From the NCBI RefSeq assembly GCF_015244675.1, contig NZ_JABCQO010000001.1:62001-126000 (forward strand): a stretch of 64,000 nt of DNA, written 5' to 3'. The position numbers and the translations under genes were made by a program. This document shows positions 8,814 through 19,510 of the stretch, one piece after another (position 1 is the first letter of the stretch; each line of letters opens with the position of its first letter). The DNA comes from Gluconobacter cerevisiae (GTDB lineage: Bacteria > Pseudomonadota > Alphaproteobacteria > Acetobacterales > Acetobacteraceae). The notes beneath the pieces were generated by a model. It did no database searches, was not told the origin of the DNA, and worked only from the letters and a program-made list of their open reading frames with translations.

Positions 8814-9410
8814 TCAGAGAGACCGCCGGGCCGTAAGCGCCGCAGCAAGGGTGCCATCATCCAGCACATCCAGCGCACCGCCCATGGGCACACCATGCCC
8901 CACACGCGTGACACTCACGCCTGTGGGGAGCAGACGCTCCTGAAGCCAATGGGCGGTGGTCGCCCCCTCAACAGTGGCGCTCAGGGCAAGAATGACTTCC
9001 CTCACCCCACCCTCTTCAATCCGCTCGAACAACGGACGGACATTCAGATCGTCCGGCCCCAGCCCGGCCAATGCGGACAGGGTCCCGCCCAGAACCTGAT
9101 AGACCCCGCGATGCACACCCGCACGCTCCAGCGCCCAGAGATCGCCCACGGTCTCGACCACACAGATCAGCCCCTGATCGCGTGCCGTATCCGTGCAGAT
9201 ATGGCACGGATCAACCGTATCAAGATTGCCGCACAAAACGCAGGTCTTCACGCTCGTAGCCGCACGCTCCATCAGATGGGCGAGCGGCAGCATCCGGCTT
9301 TCCGGCTGCCGCAGAAGCGCCAGCGCGGCCCGACGGGCCGAGCGTGGCCCCAGCCCCGGCAGACGCGCGAGCATGGTAATCAGTTGATCGATATCACCGT
9401 GGCCCATCAT
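8814..9410 (-). CDS. recR: Recombination mediator RecR
   Basis: The 198-residue protein acts with RecF/RecO to load RecA on gapped DNA. The N-terminal helix-hairpin-helix reads MLARLPGLGPRSARRAALAL. A C4 zinc finger follows (CVLCGNLDTVDPCHIC, residues about 57-72). The Toprim domain begins with LICVVETVGDLWALERAG, and the conserved end YQVLGGTLSAL...VILALSATVEGATTA is intact. Length is normal. It lies 22 nt after ybaB in the standard dnaX-ybaB-recR order. Confidence 0.97.
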   Translation of the reverse strand: MMGHGDIDQLITMLARLPGLGPRSARRAALALLRQPESRMLPLAHLMERAATSVKTCVLCGNLDTVDPCHICTDTARDQGLICVVETVGDLWALERAGVHRGVYQVLGGTLSALAGLGPDDLNVRPLFERIEEGGVREVILALSATVEGATTAHWLQERLLPTGVSVTRVGHGVPMGGALDVLDDGTLAAALTARRSL

Positions 9411-9432
9411 GGGCGTAATATCCCTGTCCGGA

Positions 9433-9756
9433 TCAGAACGGCAGCTTCAGACCTGCCGGAAGATCGAGACCACCCGTCACATCGCGCATGGCTTCGGAGC
9501 TTGCAGCTTCGGCCTTGGTCTTGGCGTCCGTATAGGCGGCAACGATCAGGTCCTGAAGCGTTTCGATATCCGTCGGATCAGCAAGCTGTGGATCAATTTT
9601 CAGATCGCGCATTTCGCCCTTTCCCGTCAGCGTGATCTTCACCAGCCCGGCGCCCGCGGAACCCTCGACCACAAGAGACGCCAGGTTGCTCTGGGCGGCT
9701 TCCATCTTGGCCTGCATCTGGCTGGCCTGCTTCATCAGTCCGGCAAGGTTCTTCAT
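9433..9756 (-). CDS. YbaB/EbfC nucleoid-associated protein
   Basis: The 107-residue protein has the family outline: an N-terminal helix rich in Met, Gln and Lys ([19 protein letters not shown]), a central strand region ([20 protein letters not shown]) and a long C-terminal helix ([17 protein letters not shown]). Members form tweezer-like dimers that bind DNA. AAGGA precedes the ATG. It is located between dnaX (11 nt upstream) and recR, its normal place. Confidence 0.95.
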   Translation of the reverse strand: MKNLAGLMKQASQMQAKMEAAQSNLASLVVEGSAGAGLVKITLTGKGEMRDLKIDPQLADPTDIETLQDLIVAAYTDAKTKAEAASSEAMRDVTGGLDLPAGLKLPF

Positions 9757-9767
9757 CGGTATGTCCT

Positions 9768-11723
9768 TCAGTTCAGGTTCAGGTCGTCTTCATCAAGGAA
9801 ATCGGCATCCAGAGGCGCGAATTCCAGATCAGGCGGCTCATCATCGGTCAACGGCACGGTGATTTCGGGCGGCAGACCGTATTCATCAAGAGAGTGATCC
9901 TGAACTTCCCCGATTTTCGCACCGGGAAAAGCTTTCAGGATGGCCTGTACCAGCGGATGTTCCTCCACCGAGGCCTGATTGATCGCCACGACCTCGGCAC
10001 CCTGCTCGTCCAGCGTCGGATCGCCCGGAGCGCTTGAGGCGCTGATCCGCCACTGACCGGGATAGACACGGTCGAGCAGTTTCTGGAGCTGGCGTTCAAG
10101 ACGGGCTTGCGGCTCTTCAGCGCGGATCTGCACATCAGGCGGGGAAAAACGCACGAGATGGACGGCATTGCGGAGCATACCGTGCAGAACGGGCTCCCGC
10201 TCCCGCGCCACCATCGCCACCATCTCGCGCCATGTCCGGGGCGCTGGCGGAAGTTCAGGTTCGGGTTCAGGGTCCGGGACCGCTTCGGCATAGCCGATGC
10301 CGGGCTCGAGAATCGTTCCACCATTCGCGACCAGTCGGACATGCGCCCGAGGTGCGGGGCCGCCTGAGCCTTCGCTGACATTGGTCGAAGCGATACCGCT
10401 CACCGCACCCGATTGCGGAGCCGAAGGCGCCCCACCCGTTTGCAGGTGAGGCGATACCGGAAGGGACAGATCCTGGCCCCCTTCCGTCAACTGACGAATC
10501 AGCCGGTCCGGTGTGGGCAGCAGGCTGGCATGACACAGACGGATCAGCACCATCTCCGCCGCCTGACGACGATCCGGAGCCGTCTCGATTTCCTGCACAC
10601 CCTTCAGGAGGATCTGCCATGCGCGACCCAGAACAGCATTGGACAGACGATCGGCCAGAGCACCGCCGCGTGTGCGTTCGGCTTCCGGCAGATCCCGGCC
10701 TTCCCGCAGAGACGGAATGGCCTTGAGACGCGAAATCAGATGCAACAGATCCAGCAGATCCGCCAGCAGCACGCCCAGATCAGCGCCGCGGGCATAGGCC
10801 TGATCGGTCAGGTCCAGCGCATCGGCAGGCTTGCCCGCCATGAGCGCGTCCAGCAGATCGAACACCAGACCACGATCCGCCAGACCCAGCATATCGGCCA
10901 CGGCGTCCGCATCGCTGGCCCCCTGCGCGATGGCCTGATCTAGCAGCGAAAGCCCGTCACGCACGGAGCCGTCCGCCGCGCGGGCGATCAGGGCCAGCGC
11001 GTCTTCCGAAAGGGTCGCCCCTTCCTTCAACGCGATGTTGTGGAAATGCCCGGCCAGAAGAGACTGCGGAACACGGCGCAGATCGAAACGCTGACAGCGG
11101 GACAGGACCGTGACCGGAACCTTGCGCAGTTCGGTCGTGGCGAAAATGAACGTGACCTGCGGCGGCGGCTCTTCAAGCGTCTTGAGCAGCGCATTGAAGG
11201 CATTGCGCGACAGCATGTGGACTTCATCGATGATGAAGACCTTCATGCGGGCCTGCATCGGACGAAAGCGCGTGGCTTCGATGATTTCGCGCACATCATC
11301 CACGCCCGTGCGGGACGCAGCATCCATTTCCAGCACGTCAGGATGACGGTCCGCCAGAATGGCTGTGCAGTTGGCGCAGACACCGCAGGGATCGGCGGTC
11401 GGGCCACCATTGCCGTCCGGACCGATGCAGTTCAGGGCACGCGCGATGATGCGGGCAGTCGTCGTCTTGCCGACACCCCGCACGCCGGTCAGCATGAAGG
11501 CATGAGCCACACGCTTGAGCTCGAACGCGCGGCGCAGGATGCGGACGAGCGAATCCTGCCCGATCAGATCATCGAAAGTCTGCGGCCGGTACTTGCGGGC
11601 CAAAACGCGATAAGGCGTGGCCTCGGCAGGTGGTGGCGCAGGGATGTCCTGCGCTGGTGCGTCTCCAAAAAAACCGCCACCAGTATCGGGCGGCAGAGGG
11701 AGATCGTCGTTTTCGTCAGTCAT
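9768..11723 (-). CDS. dnaX: DNA polymerase III subunits gamma/tau
   Basis: The 651-residue clamp-loader ATPase organises the replisome. The AAA+ core begins with [20 protein letters not shown] near 37. It carries Walker [14 protein letters not shown] (about 79-91), a C4 zinc module (CGVCANC with flanking Cys near 102 and 113), Walker [11 protein letters not shown] and sensor/finger region [17 protein letters not shown]. The C-terminal third, with a Pro/Gly/Ser-rich linker near 400-480, corresponds to the tau part. No obvious slippery A-run for a programmed frameshift was noticed. The SRP RNA gene lies about 90 nt upstream on the same strand. Confidence 0.96.
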   Translation of the reverse strand: MTDENDDLPLPPDTGGGFFGDAPAQDIPAPPPAEATPYRVLARKYRPQTFDDLIGQDSLVRILRRAFELKRVAHAFMLTGVRGVGKTTTARIIARALNCIGPDGNGGPTADPCGVCANCTAILADRHPDVLEMDAASRTGVDDVREIIEATRFRPMQARMKVFIIDEVHMLSRNAFNALLKTLEEPPPQVTFIFATTELRKVPVTVLSRCQRFDLRRVPQSLLAGHFHNIALKEGATLSEDALALIARAADGSVRDGLSLLDQAIAQGASDADAVADMLGLADRGLVFDLLDALMAGKPADALDLTDQAYARGADLGVLLADLLDLLHLISRLKAIPSLREGRDLPEAERTRGGALADRLSNAVLGRAWQILLKGVQEIETAPDRRQAAEMVLIRLCHASLLPTPDRLIRQLTEGGQDLSLPVSPHLQTGGAPSAPQSGAVSGIASTNVSEGSGGPAPRAHVRLVANGGTILEPGIGYAEAVPDPEPEPELPPAPRTWREMVAMVAREREPVLHGMLRNAVHLVRFSPPDVQIRAEEPQARLERQLQKLLDRVYPGQWRISASSAPGDPTLDEQGAEVVAINQASVEEHPLVQAILKAFPGAKIGEVQDHSLDEYGLPPEITVPLTDDEPPDLEFAPLDADFLDEDDLNLN

Positions 11724-11815
11724 GGAAATGTCGAACCCTCAACACGGAGGATGGGACCGTCAGGAAACGGTCGGGACGCTGCACGAAACAGAGCGTCCGG
11801 TAACTGTGTGAGGTA

Positions 11816-11911
11816 GGAGGCCGGACATTCAACCCGGATAAAACTCACTGCGGCTGCTTCCTTCCGGACCTGACCGGGTTGGCAAGGTATCCGTCCAAAG
11901 CCGACCTCCCG
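11816..11911 (-). ncRNA. ffs: Signal recognition particle RNA, small (4.5S) type
   Basis: The minus strand contains the near-invariant SRP domain IV core GGTCAGGTCCGGAAGGAAGC at about 11854-11873, identical in layout to E. coli 4.5S RNA. The ends pair: GGAGG(T)CGG near the 5' end with CCG(G)CCTCC at the 3' end. The hairpin is about 96 nt, the size of the bacterial short form without an Alu domain. The exact termini are estimated from base pairing. Position upstream of dnaX is common in Alphaproteobacteria. Confidence 0.95.
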
Positions 11912-11983
11912 GCGCTCTCCTAACACGGAGACAGGGGTATCTGACAACCCCCAATCATCAGAGAGCACCCTCATTTTCGCATC

Positions 11984-13783
11984 TTATTCGCCGACAGCCG
12001 CACCGCCCATGTGCCGCGGGTCAGCCGCGCCATAGATCAGGCCGTTTTTCGGAGCCGACAGGCTCGGATGCTCGGCCAGGATACCTTCAGCCGCACCCCA
12101 GGGCCGATGAGGTGACAGGGCGTAACCTTCAGCTTTGAGGGTTTGCATGGTCTCATCGGACAGCGCGCCTGGCTCAAGCTCAACAGCAGAAGGCTCCCAC
12201 TGCTCATGAATTCGCGGCAGATCCACAGCCTGACGAATATCCAGACCGTAATCAATCACACCAATAATGGCGGACAGCGTGATCGTCGGGATACGTGAAC
12301 CACCGGGACTCCCGATTACCATGACAGTCTTTCCATCACGCGATACGATTGTCGGCGACATTGAAGACAGCGGCGTCTTGCCCGGTGCAATCGCATTCGC
12401 TTCCGAACCGACAATACCAAACATGTTCGGCGCACCAGGCTTGGACGAGAAATCGTCCATCTCGTCGTTCATCCAGATACCGGTATGACCACCCATCACA
12501 CCTGCACCAAACCAGCCGTTGAGCGTATAGGTTGCCGAAACGGCCGTTCCTTCGTGGTCGAGCACAGAAAACTGTGTCGTCTCGTGCTTTTCCTGCGTGT
12601 CAGGGGCAGCCTGTGCCACGGGAGCGGGAAGCGGTTCCCCTGCCCTGAGCGTGCTGGACGACAGGGCGTGATCCGTCGGAATACCCTGCCGGATCTGATA
12701 GGCGTAAGCCGGGTCGATCAGATGTTCGACAGGATTGTGGACGAAATCCGGATCGCCCAGATCGCGCCGGTCGGAATAGGCATGCCGCATGGCCTCGACC
12801 TCGCGCTGTACGGCAGGCGCCGTATGCAGGCCAAGGGCGTGCATGTCATAGCCGGAGAGAATGTTCAGGATTTCGCAAAGCGCAACGCCACCACCGCTCG
12901 GCGGCGGAGCCGTGTCGATCGTATAGCCCCGATACGTGCAGCGGATCGGGTCAAGATGACGGATATGATAGTTCTGGAAATCGGAAAGCTGAAGAATCCC
13001 GCCGCCTTCGGTACTGGCACGCACAATCTCTTTCGCGATCGGACCGTCATAGAACGCCTTCGGCCCCTCTTTCGCGATCAGTTCCAGCGAGGACGCCAGA
13101 TCCTTCTGCACCAGACGGTCGCCCGTCTGAAGCGGCGTACCATCAGGGCGCAGATAGAACGCGCGGGCATAGGGATCATGCTGGAAATAGCGCGTCGAGG
13201 TGTGCAGAAGATCCGCATCGCCCTGATTCAGAACGAAGCCATCCCGGGCCAGTGCAATCGCTGGTGCCATAACCTGGGCGCGCGGCAGATGTCCCCATTT
13301 CTGCAGAATGGAATCCAGCCCGGCGACCGTGCCCGGAATGGCAACGGCTTTCCAACCTTCGGTGGACAGATTCGGAATGACTTTGCCTGAAGCGTCCTGA
13401 TACATCGTAGCCGTAGCAGCAGCCGGTGCATGTTCACGGAAATCGACAAAAACCGTCTGGCCGGTTTTCAGGCGCAGGGTCATGAACCCGCCACCCCCGA
13501 TATTTCCCGCTGCGGGATAGACCACCGCCAGAGCATAGCCTACGGCCACGGCCGCATCGACGGCATTACCACCCTGTGCGAGGATTTTCGCACCGGCATC
13601 GGACGCGAGATGCTGGGCCGAGACCACCATGCCATGACGACCCGAAGTCAGCACTCCGGCGCTCACCTGATCCGGCCCGAAGGCTAGCGGATCATGCGCC
13701 GAACTCAGCGCCTGCGGAGCCGCATTCGCGAGCGTCGTGCCGCTGATCAGGGCCGTAGCGAGAAGAAGCGAAAACGCTCTCAT
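11984..13783 (-). CDS. ggt: Gamma-glutamyltransferase (periplasmic)
   Basis: The product cleaves or transfers the gamma-glutamyl group of glutathione. The ATG at 13783 overlaps the map stop (ATGA) and opens a clean signal peptide (MRAFSLLLATALISGTTLANA). The longer open frame to 13843 overlaps map coding sequence and is not needed. The 599-residue proenzyme has GGNAVDAAVAV near 71, GNIGGGGFM near 93, and the autocleavage site KHETTQFSV with nucleophile Thr402 (E. coli Thr391). PLSSMSPTIV and GSPGGSRIPT downstream complete the small-subunit active site. It is the second gene of a map-ggt pair. Confidence 0.95.
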   Translation of the reverse strand: MRAFSLLLATALISGTTLANAAPQALSSAHDPLAFGPDQVSAGVLTSGRHGMVVSAQHLASDAGAKILAQGGNAVDAAVAVGYALAVVYPAAGNIGGGGFMTLRLKTGQTVFVDFREHAPAAATATMYQDASGKVIPNLSTEGWKAVAIPGTVAGLDSILQKWGHLPRAQVMAPAIALARDGFVLNQGDADLLHTSTRYFQHDPYARAFYLRPDGTPLQTGDRLVQKDLASSLELIAKEGPKAFYDGPIAKEIVRASTEGGGILQLSDFQNYHIRHLDPIRCTYRGYTIDTAPPPSGGGVALCEILNILSGYDMHALGLHTAPAVQREVEAMRHAYSDRRDLGDPDFVHNPVEHLIDPAYAYQIRQGIPTDHALSSSTLRAGEPLPAPVAQAAPDTQEKHETTQFSVLDHEGTAVSATYTLNGWFGAGVMGGHTGIWMNDEMDDFSSKPGAPNMFGIVGSEANAIAPGKTPLSSMSPTIVSRDGKTVMVIGSPGGSRIPTITLSAIIGVIDYGLDIRQAVDLPRIHEQWEPSAVELEPGALSDETMQTLKAEGYALSPHRPWGAAEGILAEHPSLSAPKNGLIYGAADPRHMGGAAVGE

Positions 13784-14580
13784 GCGGTCTCTCCATAAGG
13801 AGGCTTGGTGTAGCCTTTGGGGGACAGGGTGAAAATTTCGCAACCATCAGCCGTCACGCCGACCTGATGCTCGAACTGGGCAGACAGGGTGCGGTCACGG
13901 GTCACGGCTGTCCAGCCGTCATCAAGAATTTTCACGTCTGGACGACCGATATTCAGCATGGGCTCGATCGTGAAGACCATGCCCTCCACGAGCTTCACAC
14001 CCTCACCGGGACGCCCATAATGGAGGACATTCGGCTCAGCATGAAAGTCGCGGCCAATGCCGTGACCGCAGAAATCACGCACAATGGAGAAGCGGTTGGC
14101 TTCCGCATATTCCTGAATGGCATGTCCGATATCGCCAAGCGTCTTACCGGGGCGCACCTGTGCGATGCCGCGCATCAGGGCCTCATAGGTCACATCGACC
14201 AGATTTTCGGCCTTCTTTGGCGCCTTGCCAACGACATACATGCGTGAACTGTCGCCGTACCAGCCGTCCAGAATGGAGGTGACGTCGATATTAACGATGT
14301 CACCGTTGGACAGCTTCTTCGGACCGGGAATACCATGACACACAACATGGTTGATCGAAATACAGCAGGATTTCGGATAGCCGCGATAATTCAACGGAGC
14401 CGGAGTGGCACCGTGAGCAAGCGTGAAATCATGGATAAGCTGGTTCAGCTCTTCCGTGGTCACGCCTGGCTGCACATGGGGAGTGATCATGTCCAGCGCC
14501 TCTGCCGTCAGACGGCCGACGCGATGCAGATGTTTGAAATCGTCCTGATCGTAAAGAACGATGCCCCGTGCGTTATCCAT
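13780..14580 (-). CDS. map: Methionine aminopeptidase, type I
   Basis: It removes the initiator Met from nascent proteins. ATG 14580 gives 266 residues (MDNARGIVLYDQ); a TTG at 14601 could extend it by seven. Metal ligands of the pita-bread fold are visible: Asp in NIDVTSILDGWYGDSSRMY (two Asp 11 residues apart), His in GHGIGRDFH, Glu in FTIEPML and Glu in SAQFEHQV. His in HVVCHGIP is the conserved substrate-site residue. The gene runs from its own start just downstream of the carboxypeptidase terminator and is coupled to ggt. Confidence 0.97.
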   Translation of the reverse strand: MDNARGIVLYDQDDFKHLHRVGRLTAEALDMITPHVQPGVTTEELNQLIHDFTLAHGATPAPLNYRGYPKSCCISINHVVCHGIPGPKKLSNGDIVNIDVTSILDGWYGDSSRMYVVGKAPKKAENLVDVTYEALMRGIAQVRPGKTLGDIGHAIQEYAEANRFSIVRDFCGHGIGRDFHAEPNVLHYGRPGEGVKLVEGMVFTIEPMLNIGRPDVKILDDGWTAVTRDRTLSAQFEHQVGVTADGCEIFTLSPKGYTKPPYGETA

Positions 14581-14604
14581 ACCTGCTGCCCGATCCTTCA
14601 ATCT

Positions 14605-14641
14605 TCAAAAAGCCCGGACAAAATGCGTCTGTCCGGGCTGG
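14605..14641 (-). terminator. Intrinsic terminator downstream of the carboxypeptidase gene
   Basis: A perfect 10-bp stem (AGCCCGGACA at 14611-14620 paired with 14630-14639) with a 9-nt loop is followed on the minus strand by TTTTT. It separates the carboxypeptidase transcript from map. Confidence 0.9.
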
Positions 14642-14671
14642 ATCGCAAGGCGGCAGGTCAGATTTTCAGAA

Positions 14672-15718
14672 TCAGCTGTGCCGGGAACGCTTTTTGCGAG
14701 CGACAACATGGCGCACGCTGACCATGTGTACGGCCGCCCCATGATGGGAAATCCGTCCATAACGGCGCGGAGACGTCGGCGCGTCAGCAACCTCCATAGG
14801 TCGCGAGGATGCCAGCAGGAAACCGCGATGGAAGCGACCACGACGGCTGGCAGAGGCCATCAGGATGCCAGACGGTGCAGCAGGATGGAGCAGTGGCTGG
14901 GGTGCAACGCCTTCATCCGCAAAGCCTTTATCCAGCAGTGCCACCATTTCCATGGAACGGCGCGCATTGCTCGAAGAGCCCATGACTACGCCGATCAGAC
15001 GTACATTGCCGCGCTGGGCAGAGGTGATGAGATTGTGGCCAGCCAGATCGGTATAGCCCGTCTTGAGACCATCTGCTCCCGCATAGATTTTCAGCATCGG
15101 GTCATGATTCGGAACCATGCGCCGATGGAAATAGAAGGAAGGAACGTTGAAATAGTGATAATATTGCGGGAAATCCGCGATCAGGTGCTGCGAGAGCAGG
15201 GCCAGATCATGCGCTGTCGTGACCTGATCGGGATCAGGAAGACCGGACGCATTGCGGAAGGTCGTGTTAACCATTCCCAGAGCCCGAGCCTGCTGCGTCA
15301 TAAGCTGGGCGAAGCGAACTTCATCCCCACCGCCAAGAAATTCGCCCAGAGCGCAGGCGGCGTCATTGGCAGATTTCGTCACCAGTCCAAGAATGCCCTG
15401 CTCCACCGTCAGCTTCGTTCCCGGAACGAGACCAAGCTTAGACGGCGCCTGAATGGAGGCGTGGATGGAGACCGGAACCTGTTCGTCCATCGTGATCTGA
15501 TGGGCTTCAAGGGCGCGGAATGTCAGATAAAGCGTCATAAGTTTGGTCAGAGACGCCGGGTAACGTTGCAGCTCGGCGTCTGTCGCTGAAAGAACTGCAC
15601 CGGTGCGAGCGTCCATTACAAAGCTTGAGACGTGCCCGGCATACTGTGCCTTGGCCGATCCCAGCCCCATGGCCGTCATAGCGCACAACAGAAAAGCTTT
15701 CTGGAACGGGAAACGCAT
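14672..15718 (-). CDS. D-alanyl-D-alanine carboxypeptidase (penicillin-binding protein, S11 family)
   Basis: The protein trims the terminal D-Ala of peptidoglycan pentapeptides in the periplasm. A signal peptide (MRFPFQKAFLLCAMTAMGLGSAKA) is followed by the three active-site motifs in order: SLTK (in YPASLTKLMTLY, near 57), SAN (TKSANDAAC, near 114) and KTG (DGLKTGYTD, near 220). The C-terminal 60 residues are rich in Arg, Ser and His and lack the usual DacA domain 2, so this is a short DacF-like form of 348 residues. The basic tail may bind the envelope electrostatically; that is inference. Confidence 0.94.
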   Translation of the reverse strand: MRFPFQKAFLLCAMTAMGLGSAKAQYAGHVSSFVMDARTGAVLSATDAELQRYPASLTKLMTLYLTFRALEAHQITMDEQVPVSIHASIQAPSKLGLVPGTKLTVEQGILGLVTKSANDAACALGEFLGGGDEVRFAQLMTQQARALGMVNTTFRNASGLPDPDQVTTAHDLALLSQHLIADFPQYYHYFNVPSFYFHRRMVPNHDPMLKIYAGADGLKTGYTDLAGHNLITSAQRGNVRLIGVVMGSSSNARRSMEMVALLDKGFADEGVAPQPLLHPAAPSGILMASASRRGRFHRGFLLASSRPMEVADAPTSPRRYGRISHHGAAVHMVSVRHVVARKKRSRHS

Positions 15719-15960
15719 TTACTGACAGCCTCTGAACGGAACGTCGTCTCGGGAAGAATTTCGGGCTCTGGAGCCACCTGTATGACAGGCAGTCTAGGCG
15801 CATTGAAAACTCCCCGTCCACCAGCTTTGGAGGACTTTCCTTAATTTTTCGTAAGCAGGGCGAAAAGAAGGCAGCATCGTGGCACCTGGCGCATAAAAAC
15901 CTTATTTCAGGGGCTTGCAGCCCTTCTCAAGACCGAAATTCGCACCATATCATACCAGTC

Positions 15961-16392
15961 ATGTCTTCTTGTGATCTTATCCCCTGTCTGAACGACCTCT
16001 CCGGTGTCGCTTTGTCGCGACCCCCATCTCGTATGGGGCCGGAGTCTCCCGAGTCCATTCCGCCTCACAGGCCGGACCAGAGAGACGGGGATCAGGACCT
16101 TGATGTCAGCGTAGTGGTGCGCCCCAGAACCCGGACGCGTAAACCCTCCATGTACAAGGTTCTGATGCTCAACGACGACTACACGCCCATGGAGTTCGTG
16201 GTGCATGTGCTGGAGCGTTTCTTCGCCAAAACCAGGGATGAGGCGACCTCCGTCATGCTTCAGGTTCATCAGCGCGGCGTCGGAGTCTGTGGGGTGTTCA
16301 CCTATGAAGTGGCTGAAAGCAAGGTGACACAGGTGATGGATCTGGCACGCCAGAACCAGCACCCCCTTCAGTGCACGATCGAGAAAGACTGA
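15961..16392 (+). CDS. clpS: ATP-dependent Clp protease adaptor ClpS
   Basis: ClpS delivers N-degron substrates to ClpAP. The conserved core starts at [20 protein letters not shown], continues with [19 protein letters not shown] and [17 protein letters not shown], and ends [10 protein letters not shown]. Substrate-pocket residues (the NDD and MEF region, and the His near VHQRG) are present. The ATG at 15961 gives 143 residues. ATG 16033 ([11 protein letters not shown]) gives 119, nearer the usual length, and may be the true start; neither has a good ribosome-binding site. clpA follows 129 nt downstream. Confidence 0.93.
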   Translation: MSSCDLIPCLNDLSGVALSRPPSRMGPESPESIPPHRPDQRDGDQDLDVSVVVRPRTRTRKPSMYKVLMLNDDYTPMEFVVHVLERFFAKTRDEATSVMLQVHQRGVGVCGVFTYEVAESKVTQVMDLARQNQHPLQCTIEKD

Positions 16393-16521
16393 TCCGTCTG
16401 ACAGGCAGAAAAGCCCGGGCGCAAGATAATTTCTTGTTTCCCTCTGCGTTTCTGACTGGCGTTACACGTTACTCCGCGACAAGATACCTTTCCTACGAGA
16501 GGTCGAGAGGAGCGCCATCAC

Positions 16522-18837
16522 ATGCTGTCCCGTACGCTCGAACAGACACTCCACCGCGCCCTGACATTCGCAGGTGACCGGCGTCACGAATATGCAACCC
16601 TCGAACATCTTCTGCTCGCGCTGACAGAAGACGATGATGCGCTGACGGTTTTCCGGGCCTGCGGCATCGATCTCGACAAGCTGCGTTCCGATCTGACGGA
16701 CTTTCTGGACAAGGACCTGGCAGGACTGGCCGCGGAACGTCCAACGGAACCCAAGCCGACCGCAGCTTTCCAGCGCGTGATCCAGCGTGCGGCGATCCAT
16801 GTTCAGAGCACGGGCCGCGACGAGGTCACGGGCGCGAACGTGCTTGTGGCTCTGTTCGCCGAGCGCGAAAGCCATGCCGTCTATTTCCTGCAATTGCAGG
16901 ACATGACGCGGCTTGATGCGGTCAATTTCATTTCGCACGGCATTGCCAAAGCACCCGATCGTGGCGCTGGGCGTCGTCCGGCTGCGGCTTCCAAAGACAC
17001 ATCCGAACGTGAGGAGCGTAAGGAAACAGCCAAGGAAGGCGCACTCGCGACCTATTGCGTCGATCTGAACGAACGTGCGCGTGAAGGGCGGATCGATCCG
17101 CTCATCGGCCGTGATCAGGAGATCGAACGCACCATCCAGATCCTGTGCCGCCGCACGAAAAACAATCCGCTTTATGTGGGCGATCCGGGCGTCGGCAAGA
17201 CGGCGATTGCCGAAGGTCTGGCCAAACGGATCGTGGAAGGCGAAGTACCGGACGTTCTGCTGAACAGCACGATCTACTCGCTGGACATGGGCTCTCTTCT
17301 GGCCGGAACGCGCTATCGCGGAGATTTCGAAGAGCGGCTGAAGGCCGTGGTGACGGAAATGGACCAGACCCCTGGCGCCATCCTTTTTATTGACGAAATC
17401 CACACCGTGATTGGCGCAGGTGCGACTTCGGGTGGGGCAATGGATGCGTCCAACCTGCTCAAGCCTGCTCTGGCTGCGGGGACGCTGCGCTGCATCGGCT
17501 CGACAACCTATAAAGAGTTCCGTCAGCATTTCGAGAAAGACCGGGCACTCGTCCGCCGCTTTCAGAAAATCGATGTGCCAGAGCCCTCGGTTGAAGACGC
17601 GATCAAAATTCTCCGCGGCTTGAAGGGCACATACGAAAAGCACCATAAGGTCCGCTACACGGAAGAAGCGCTTCGTGGTGCAGTCGAACTAGCGGCCAAG
17701 TACGTCCATGACCGCAAGCTGCCAGACAAGGCGATCGACGTGATCGACGAAGTTGGTGCTGCACGGATGCTTATCCCCGAGAACAAGCGCCGTAAAACCG
17801 TGACGCTGAAGGACGTGGAAGAGGCCATCGCCAAGATCGCCCGTATCCCGCCCAAGAGCGTTTCGGCCGATGACCGCGAGACCCTGCGCCATCTGGAGCG
17901 GGATCTGCGGAACATGGTCTTCGGGCAGGACAAGGCGATCGACGCACTGGCTGCGGCCATCAAGCTGTCGCGTGCCGGGCTGCGCGATGCGGAAAAGCCG
18001 ATCGGTAACTATCTGTTCTCCGGCCCCACCGGCGTCGGCAAGACGGAAGTCGCCAAGCAGCTTTCCAACTCGCTCGGGATCGAACTGATCCGCTTTGACA
18101 TGTCCGAATACATGGAGCGTCATTCGATCTCACGTCTGATCGGTGCGCCTCCGGGCTATGTCGGGTTCGATCAGGGCGGCCTGCTGACAGATGCGATCGA
18201 CCAGCATCCGCACGCGGTTCTGTTGCTGGACGAAATCGAGAAAGCTCATCCGGACCTGTTCAATGTTCTGCTTCAGGTCATGGATCATGGTCGCCTGACG
18301 GATCATAACGGCAAGGTTGTCGATTTCCGCAATATGATCCTGATCATGACCACGAATGCGGGTGCAGCGGACCTGTCCAAGGAAGCGATCGGATTTGGAC
18401 GGACGGTGCGGAGCGGCGAGGACGAAGAGGCTGTCAAACGCCTGTTCACGCCAGAATTCCGTAACCGTCTGGACGCGATCATTCCCTTCGCCAATCTGAC
18501 GCCGGAGACCGTTGGGCGCGTGGTCGAGAAGTTCGTGCTTCAGCTCGAAGCCCAGCTTGCCGACCGCCATGTGACGATCGAGATTTCCTCGAGCGCCAAA
18601 GAATGGCTTGCGGAGCGTGGGTATGACCGGCTGTACGGCGCGCGCCCACTGGGACGCGTTATTCAGGAGTACATCAAGAAGCCTCTGGCCGAAGAACTGC
18701 TCTTCGGAAGACTGGCTCAGGGCGGTGCCGTCCGGATTGGTATGAAGAACGGCGCACTCGACTTCGATATTCTCGAAGGCGGAGAGGACGCCAAGGGCGA
18801 GGATGGCGCTTCGAAGAAAGACGAAGCGACAAGCTGA
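16522..18837 (+). CDS. clpA: ATP-dependent Clp protease ATP-binding subunit ClpA
   Basis: The 771-residue HSP100 unfoldase partners with ClpP. Two Clp N-terminal repeats occupy about 1-140 ([27 protein letters not shown]). The first AAA+ module has Walker A GDPGVGKT at 220-227 and Walker B ILFIDEIH. The second has GPTGVGKT near 502-509, the pore-loop region [13 protein letters not shown] and Walker [14 protein letters not shown]. The C-terminal extension is Asp/Glu/Lys-rich. GAGAGGAG precedes the start. It follows clpS and ends in a strong terminator. Confidence 0.97.
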   Translation: MLSRTLEQTLHRALTFAGDRRHEYATLEHLLLALTEDDDALTVFRACGIDLDKLRSDLTDFLDKDLAGLAAERPTEPKPTAAFQRVIQRAAIHVQSTGRDEVTGANVLVALFAERESHAVYFLQLQDMTRLDAVNFISHGIAKAPDRGAGRRPAAASKDTSEREERKETAKEGALATYCVDLNERAREGRIDPLIGRDQEIERTIQILCRRTKNNPLYVGDPGVGKTAIAEGLAKRIVEGEVPDVLLNSTIYSLDMGSLLAGTRYRGDFEERLKAVVTEMDQTPGAILFIDEIHTVIGAGATSGGAMDASNLLKPALAAGTLRCIGSTTYKEFRQHFEKDRALVRRFQKIDVPEPSVEDAIKILRGLKGTYEKHHKVRYTEEALRGAVELAAKYVHDRKLPDKAIDVIDEVGAARMLIPENKRRKTVTLKDVEEAIAKIARIPPKSVSADDRETLRHLERDLRNMVFGQDKAIDALAAAIKLSRAGLRDAEKPIGNYLFSGPTGVGKTEVAKQLSNSLGIELIRFDMSEYMERHSISRLIGAPPGYVGFDQGGLLTDAIDQHPHAVLLLDEIEKAHPDLFNVLLQVMDHGRLTDHNGKVVDFRNMILIMTTNAGAADLSKEAIGFGRTVRSGEDEEAVKRLFTPEFRNRLDAIIPFANLTPETVGRVVEKFVLQLEAQLADRHVTIEISSSAKEWLAERGYDRLYGARPLGRVIQEYIKKPLAEELLFGRLAQGGAVRIGMKNGALDFDILEGGEDAKGEDGASKKDEATS

Positions 18838-18854
18838 AGCCTTGCACTCAGGAG

Positions 18855-18892
18855 AAAGGCCCGGGAGACACTGTCTCGCCGGGCCTTTTTTG
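18855..18892 (+). terminator. Intrinsic terminator after clpA
   Basis: A stem AAGGCCCGG/CCGGGCCTT extended by GAGA/TCTC is followed by six T, 17 nt after the clpA stop. Confidence 0.92.
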
Positions 18893-19387
18893 TTACTGGT
18901 AGCGGGTACCGTTCACCACGACATAGCCGGGCCAGGGCCATTTGCGGCCTGTGCCATGATGCGTCCAGTCCACGCCCTGACGACGCAGGCTGTCATAATA
19001 GTAGCGACCCTGCACCTCGACCTTATCGCCCTTGCTGACCCAGGGCCATTGTGGCGCATTCATCTGGTCCAGATCGGAGACGATCCGGATGGAGATCCCC
19101 TGCCCGACCGACAGATAGAAATAGCCGTGCCAGCCGCTGCGGGTGCGTTTTGCTCTGGGGGAGACCGCCAGCACCTGTCCGCACAGATGCGCGGGCAGGT
19201 CGATGCCAGTCGGGCCGCTCTGTTCCAGCCCCTGCTGGTCGGCGAGAAATCGGGCATTATCACACTGTGCTGGCATGCCATGCGTGTTGTGGGAGGCAAC
19301 ATTCTGGCCGAAAAAGCCCTGAGCGGACGCAGCCAACGGCGTGCACAGCAATGCCGCACCAAGCATGGAGAGCAGACGGGATGTCAT
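18893..19387 (-). CDS. Secreted DUF3465-like protein
   Basis: The 164-residue protein has a signal peptide (MTSRLLSMLGAALLCTPLAASAQ). The mature part fits DUF3465: CGQVLAVSPRAKRTRSGWHG, a strand pair YFYLSVGQGISIRIVSDL, then KGDKVEVQGRYYYD and the diagnostic VDWTHHGTGRKWPWPGYV. The fold is probably a small beta-barrel. No enzymatic role is known to me for this family. AGGAG lies 11 nt before the ATG. The gene is convergent to clpA, its stop codon sitting directly after the clpA terminator. Confidence 0.75.
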   Translation of the reverse strand: MTSRLLSMLGAALLCTPLAASAQGFFGQNVASHNTHGMPAQCDNARFLADQQGLEQSGPTGIDLPAHLCGQVLAVSPRAKRTRSGWHGYFYLSVGQGISIRIVSDLDQMNAPQWPWVSKGDKVEVQGRYYYDSLRRQGVDWTHHGTGRKWPWPGYVVVNGTRYQ

Positions 19388-19454
19388 GAAGGGATTTTCT
19401 CCTGTCGGGGTGGCCCTGTCTGTAGCTTGGCCGCCGTAAGGTCTGGGCCAGACA

Positions 19455-19486
19455 CAAAAAAGCCCGTCCCGAAGAGGGGACGGGCC
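19455..19486 (-). terminator. Intrinsic terminator after bactofilin gene
   Basis: A 9-bp GCCCGTCCC/GGGACGGGC stem is followed on the minus strand by TTTTTTGTG, 25 nt beyond the bactofilin stop. Confidence 0.92.
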
Positions 19487-19510
19487 TTTATGCTGCTCCG
19501 CAATAACGGA

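Noticed and set aside
9768-11723. Programmed frameshift site in dnaX
   Set aside because: No A-AAA-AAG-type slippery run was found in the region between the gamma and tau parts.
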